From: Metopolophium dirhodum
Taxonomy: Eukaryota > Arthropoda > Insecta > Hemiptera > Aphididae
Assembly: GCF_019925205.1 (NCBI RefSeq)
Contig: NC_083565.1
Span: 38,220,241-38,284,240, forward strand
Direction: 5' to 3'
DNA length: 64,000 bases
Shown: piece after piece, positions 59,750-64,000 of the stretch
How the letters are laid out: the number at the start of each line of letters is the position of its first letter
Numbering within the stretch: position 1 is the stretch's first letter
Position numbers and translations under genes: made by a program
Notes under the pieces: generated by a model
What the model was told of the DNA's origin: nothing
The model's database searches: none
The model's input: only the letters and a program-made list of their open reading frames with translations

Positions 59750-60545
59750 ATATGCAGTCGTTGTGGAATCATTGCGACGGTACGAGGATTCGATTTCATT
59801 TGGGCAGCGTGCGAACACCGGTTGTAGACAATATTATTATAACAACCTATCTACATATAATATTTATAATAATATCGTTTCACTCGTAACGTCGTAACGG
59901 TGTATTTACCCAACACCGCCGCCGCGTTTTATGATGTATTTCCAGTAATAAATAAATAAATAAATCATGTTTCTTGCGGTGTTCAGGTCGGCGGACGTGG
60001 CGTCTGGACCGTCGGGGTCTATCGAGTTAACGTTACACGACTGAAAATGAGTGCTCATAAATTGTTACTGGCTTTTTCCAACGCACAGTGTTTTTATTTA
60101 TTGCTCTGCCCTCCAACTTTGCATTGCACAAGTTCGGTATTTTGCCGTTTCGGATAATACGCGCCCTATTATACTATAATATTACAGTCGAGTCGTATGT
60201 TGCGGAGGAACAGCGATTTCGGACCAACTACCGTCCCTCGACCACCACCTAGTTCCGATTCAGTCCTAAGGACGACCTTCTGGTTCCACTAGCCCCCGGC
60301 TCCAATTATTTCCAGTATATTTAAGATCTATTACCTGTGACACCTGTTGTTTTTGATTTATTTTATAGTTGTGTCGTAGGTATGTTGCGGAGAAATATCG
60401 ATGACGGGTCAACCGTCTATCGGCCACGGGGTTGGCATCTAGTCGAAGGAACTACTAAGGTGACATTTTAGTTTGACTGGCCACTATTTTCAGTCCATAT
60501 ACGATACCTATATCACCTGTAACACATGTTATTGTTGTCTTGGAT
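59750..60545. other. GC/CpG-richer island with a 180-bp tandem repeat
   Basis: Unlike surrounding DNA, this stretch has many CpG. About 60185-60355 and 60362-60545 are diverged tandem copies ('gtatgttgcgga', 'accaactaccgtc/gtcaaccgtctat', 'cacctagttc/gcatctagtc', 'tttccagtatat/tttcagtccatat', 'acctgtgacacctgtt/acctgtaacacatgtt'). No open frame spans it. It could be a regulatory island or the edge of a gene outside the recognised set. Confidence 0.4.
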
Positions 60546-62120
60546 TTCAAACTGACTGTGTATGTGGGTTTTAAATCATTCGAGTAGATTATTAACTTAG
60601 AAAATACAGTGGCCCTGTTTCCGGTTTATTTAAACGCAGCAATTTCTGAGTATTGTCACCGCGTTTTACTCGAAAACTGAACATATGGAGAGCCTGTTCA
60701 AAAGTACATAAATCGCTGCAGTTGAATGATAATTATAAAGTTCAAATTGCTCGAAACGGTTTTATAAGCACAATAATATGAATAGGTAGTCTAAAATATC
60801 AATGAAAATCAAAATTACGTTTCAAACAAACATTACCTTACAAAGCGCGAATTTTTATATTTGCATTCAAACAGCTGTTGTTTGATGTAATTAATTGTGT
60901 ATATAAAATTGAATAATTGACTAGAAAAAAAAATCTATGATAACCACCAAATTGAAAATAGCTACTTGTTTTGAAATGACACTAAATACATACTTTAAAT
61001 TTATATTATGCATATCACATTAATTTAACTAATGAATAAAAAATAAAATTTAAAAATTTAAACTTATATCAATTGTAGGTATATTAGTGCGGTACGCTGT
61101 TTTGTAATAAATTAAATATTTTTCAAGCATATTAAGGTACTTAAATTTTAATTTCTTCTCACTATAACATCAATAATATAATGATGGCTCAAATCAAACT
61201 AATGGAAACAATATTATGAATTTCAAAGTTTAAATAAATCGTATACACATATTATGATAATTGCGTAAAACTATGTTGTTTTGTTATAACTTTGTTATTT
61301 TGCAAACATTTAAGTAAGTACTTCAGTTTAATTTCATTTAACTATAACATAAACAATATAACGATGGCTCAAATCAATAGTATTTCAATCTAGATAATCG
61401 GCATTATTGTCATTAGGATTACATGACTAACCTATCTTGTAGGTAAATGGCATCACTACATGCACAAAGTATGCACAGCTGTACACTTAACAGTGTGCAT
61501 AATATAATGATAAAATCATCGTCGAATAAGACGCACAATCAATGACGAATTGTACGCGAACCAGGACGAGTTAATTTTAATGTCACAGTTTCCGGTAACA
61601 AATTATAATACAATGTTAATGCCGTCACTTTGATCGGAATACGATAGGTAATAATTGAAAAAGACATTAATTTATGGAAACTGAATATTTGCTGAAACGA
61701 AAAGAAAATCTCATATTATTATTATGAGTTACTGTCGTCAAGTACTTAAGCAGTAACTCCAAGAAAGTAGTTCTTTGGGAAACAATAAAACGGTTTTAAG
61801 CACTGAAAATTAGTCCGTAATGTAAAAATAATAATTTTTTAATCATTGAAAATATGGTATATTATGTTGTACCGTTAAACACGAAAATATAAAGTTTTTT
61901 TATAACTGTTTATGTGTATTAATAGGCTTACTGCATATGGCTTATATGAATCAGAAGGTAAAAACCAATAAATACTCGTATTTTATTTAGAGTTACTGCC
62001 AAATTCCTTCTGATGTCATTGCCATACTTATCAATAAATTTATTTATATAAGCTTAAAAACGTTATATATTTAAATAAGTTGTGATCACATGTACGTTTT
62101 AGTATAAGGTTAACTCAAAT
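60546..62120. other. Non-coding stretch with short tandem duplication
   Basis: 61125-61205 and 61305-61385 share 'actataacatcaataatataatgatggctcaaatcaa' in slightly different form, a diverged local duplication. Nothing else recognised. Confidence 0.45.
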
Positions 62121-62752
62121 TTTAAATTCTGTGCGGAGCGAGGAAGCTTGTGGTTTTACAATGGTGTTTATATTTTTATCTAGCATAAAAAAATTCTACC
62201 AAAAGGAGTGTTCCGATTTCAACATATAGTATTTTATATTTTAGAAAATTGGATCAAGATGGTACTTTATAGAGGTAATTTTTCCATTTTCTCAATATTT
62301 ATTTAATGCCACAGGAAAAACCACCGACAAACTACGAAAAACCGCTAAAAAACGAGACTTTAATTTCTATCGCTTTGTTTATCACCAAAGAAACGAATAA
62401 AAAAATTGTGACGAATTTAAAAATGTATCTTTGTACCATACCTATGAAGCTATATGATATAACTGCATTATAGATACCTTATTCAATGTAACTAGGTAAC
62501 AATATGTTTAGTTGTAATTTTATTTTTATTTTTATTTTTTCTTGTAATTTATAATATTACTTCAACTTACAGGCTATAATAAATAATAACAATATAAAAT
62601 ATCCAGACTGACAAACCGTCTCCGCTCAGAATCGTTTTTCGTATACGATGATATTATATCATTGAATTCAAATTTAATGCAATCCATTACACAAGTGACC
62701 CACTTGTAACCTGCTGTGCACAGCAGAGCGATATACACTTACCCGCTTTTTT
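62121..62752 (-). repeat. Dispersed repeat, copy 6 (reverse)
   Basis: Reverse complement of the family: begins 'ctgtgcggagcgaggaagc' (tail) and ends 'atatacacttacccgctttt' (head), with 'aaaccgctaaaaa', 'gtctccgctcagaatcg' and 'acttgtaacctgctgtgcac' between. Confidence 0.75.
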
Positions 62753-64000
62753 AATGTAAAAATATTATTTGATTTAAATGTCTAAAATTATTCAAAAACA
62801 TAATATTATGAGCACACGCGATGAACGCATTTAATGAGCCTATTTTTTGTTTGATTTATCGTAATATATTTCGTTTAAATAACGAAAATATTTTTAAATT
62901 ATTTTAAATATCAACTACTTATTAGTTATTAGTTATTACTTATTAAACTATGGAAGTTAAAAAAAAAAAAAACTTGTCACAATAATTCCCGATATAGTTT
63001 ATAATACTTATAGTATCGATATCAATATTGTTGGCCCTCACTTATTTTATATTATTCAACAAATAAAATCAATCAATGCGGTTGCGTTAAATGTTTAGGT
63101 TTCTGAAATTAGCTTAAAAAAATATTGTTAGTATTATTATTTTCACAATTATTTATTCACTATGTAAATTATGATATGTTTAAAAAAAATAATGAGACAT
63201 TACCACTCGTCTGACTACATTTTTAACATATAAATATCTCAATGGGCATTGAATTTTTTATAAAAACAAAAAGTAATTTAAATGATTTAAAAATAATATA
63301 TGGTACAAATAATCACAGATAAGCAGTTAGTTTAGAAAAGTAATAACCAACATAAGTGACTTTTACCCTGTAAGAATTTGTGTTCACTCTGATAACCTTT
63401 GCTTTATCATGTTCTATAACATACATTGTATAATGGCAGTAAAAATATTCTAACAGAGACGACGTAATTTAGTGAGCTTTATCGTATATGTAATTTAAAA
63501 TTGAATTTTTTTTTTTTTAATATAACAAAATGGAAATAATAAAAACATATTGTAAAATGCGCTGTTCACATAAATTATAGAAAATGTTTTCAGGCATTAT
63601 TCTATATTATATATAAAAAAAAAAACAGGTAAGTCGCTCTGCTGTATAGTAAGTTTCACGTAATTGATTCGGTCACTGTAATGGAAGTGTTGAATTTGAA
63701 GTAAATGCATACGAATAACAATACTGAGAGAAGACCATTGGACAGCCTATATTAATAAGTAAATTGCATTAAATTGTATATTATTGTTTTAGTATTTTTT
63801 TTTCACTGTTATAGTAATAACTAATAAGGTAGGTCGAATACTATTTTCGCCAAAAAAATATCATCCCATACATCAACGGTGGAACGAAAACAATTATAAT
63901 TTATAATGGTTATGGTAAATACTGAGATCACCAATTAATGTTTTTGCAGGGTCGCTTTAGGAATTTTCAGGTAGTTTTCGTGGCACATAAAAATGTATTG
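62753..64000. other. Right edge, partial dispersed repeat, no gene seen
   Basis: AT-rich. 63627-63760 is a diverged head of the dispersed repeat ('caggtaagtcgctctgctgtatagtaag'). The window ends within non-coding sequence; 63940-64000 resembles the 'tttgcagggtcgc...ggcac' part of the same family. Confidence 0.45.

Noticed and set aside
1..64000. tRNA, rRNA or bacterial symbiont genes
   Set aside because: No cloverleaf with a TTCGAATC-type arm, no rRNA-like block and no Shine-Dalgarno/ORF clusters were seen by eye; a covariance-model scan would be needed to exclude them fully.

Overview
The window looks like nuclear DNA of an aphid (Hemiptera, Aphididae). It is very AT-rich, carries short TTAGG-type repeats and aphid-style transposon remnants, and has no bacterial gene organisation. 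The aphid assignment is an inference from pattern recognition; no search was run. Almost nothing here is a long open reading frame. The coding content is hidden in very small exons, and the longest ORFs all belong to broken transposons.

The main content is a tandem pair of paralogous plus-strand genes. Each has a signal-peptide exon followed by ten small exons of 27-64 nt. Every intron interrupts its codon after base 1 (GFF phase 2), apart from the last intron of copy A. Gene A spans 2231-22331 and gene B spans 27581-40498. Exons, intron ends, upstream blocks and 3' flanks all match between the copies. B reads open through all 11 exons and every junction codon (about 186 aa). A reads open to exon 10, which is 7 nt longer than in B; the shift ends the protein at about 165 aa. 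Signal peptide, same-phase microexons and sparse Cys/Tyr motifs match the architecture of the aphid 'bicycle' family of secreted salivary effectors. I propose a bicycle-like candidate, not a proven member.

Layout: 1-1958, flank with repeat relics. 1959-22331, gene A; its intron 5 holds MULE-like, Jockey-like and possible LTR debris, and its intron 6 holds a 7.5 kb Helitron (11792-19304) that itself contains an R1-like retrotransposon (13975-17382, 14-bp target duplication). 22332-27304, spacer with an RTE-like tail, a TTAGG run and a dispersed repeat. 27305-40498, gene B; its introns hold a Jockey element, a second decayed 5' block (signal exon plus 27-nt exon), hAT and Tc1/mariner MITEs, and Helitrons. 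40499-42190, duplicated 3' flank. 42190-64000, no gene recognised: Helitron fragments, a hAT relic, foldbacks, direct repeats and a dispersed repeat family.

The two genes probably encode small secreted proteins under a shared type of upstream region. Introns within and between the genes are similar, which suggests the genes grew by duplication of exon-plus-intron modules. The transposons have expanded the introns, especially in A.
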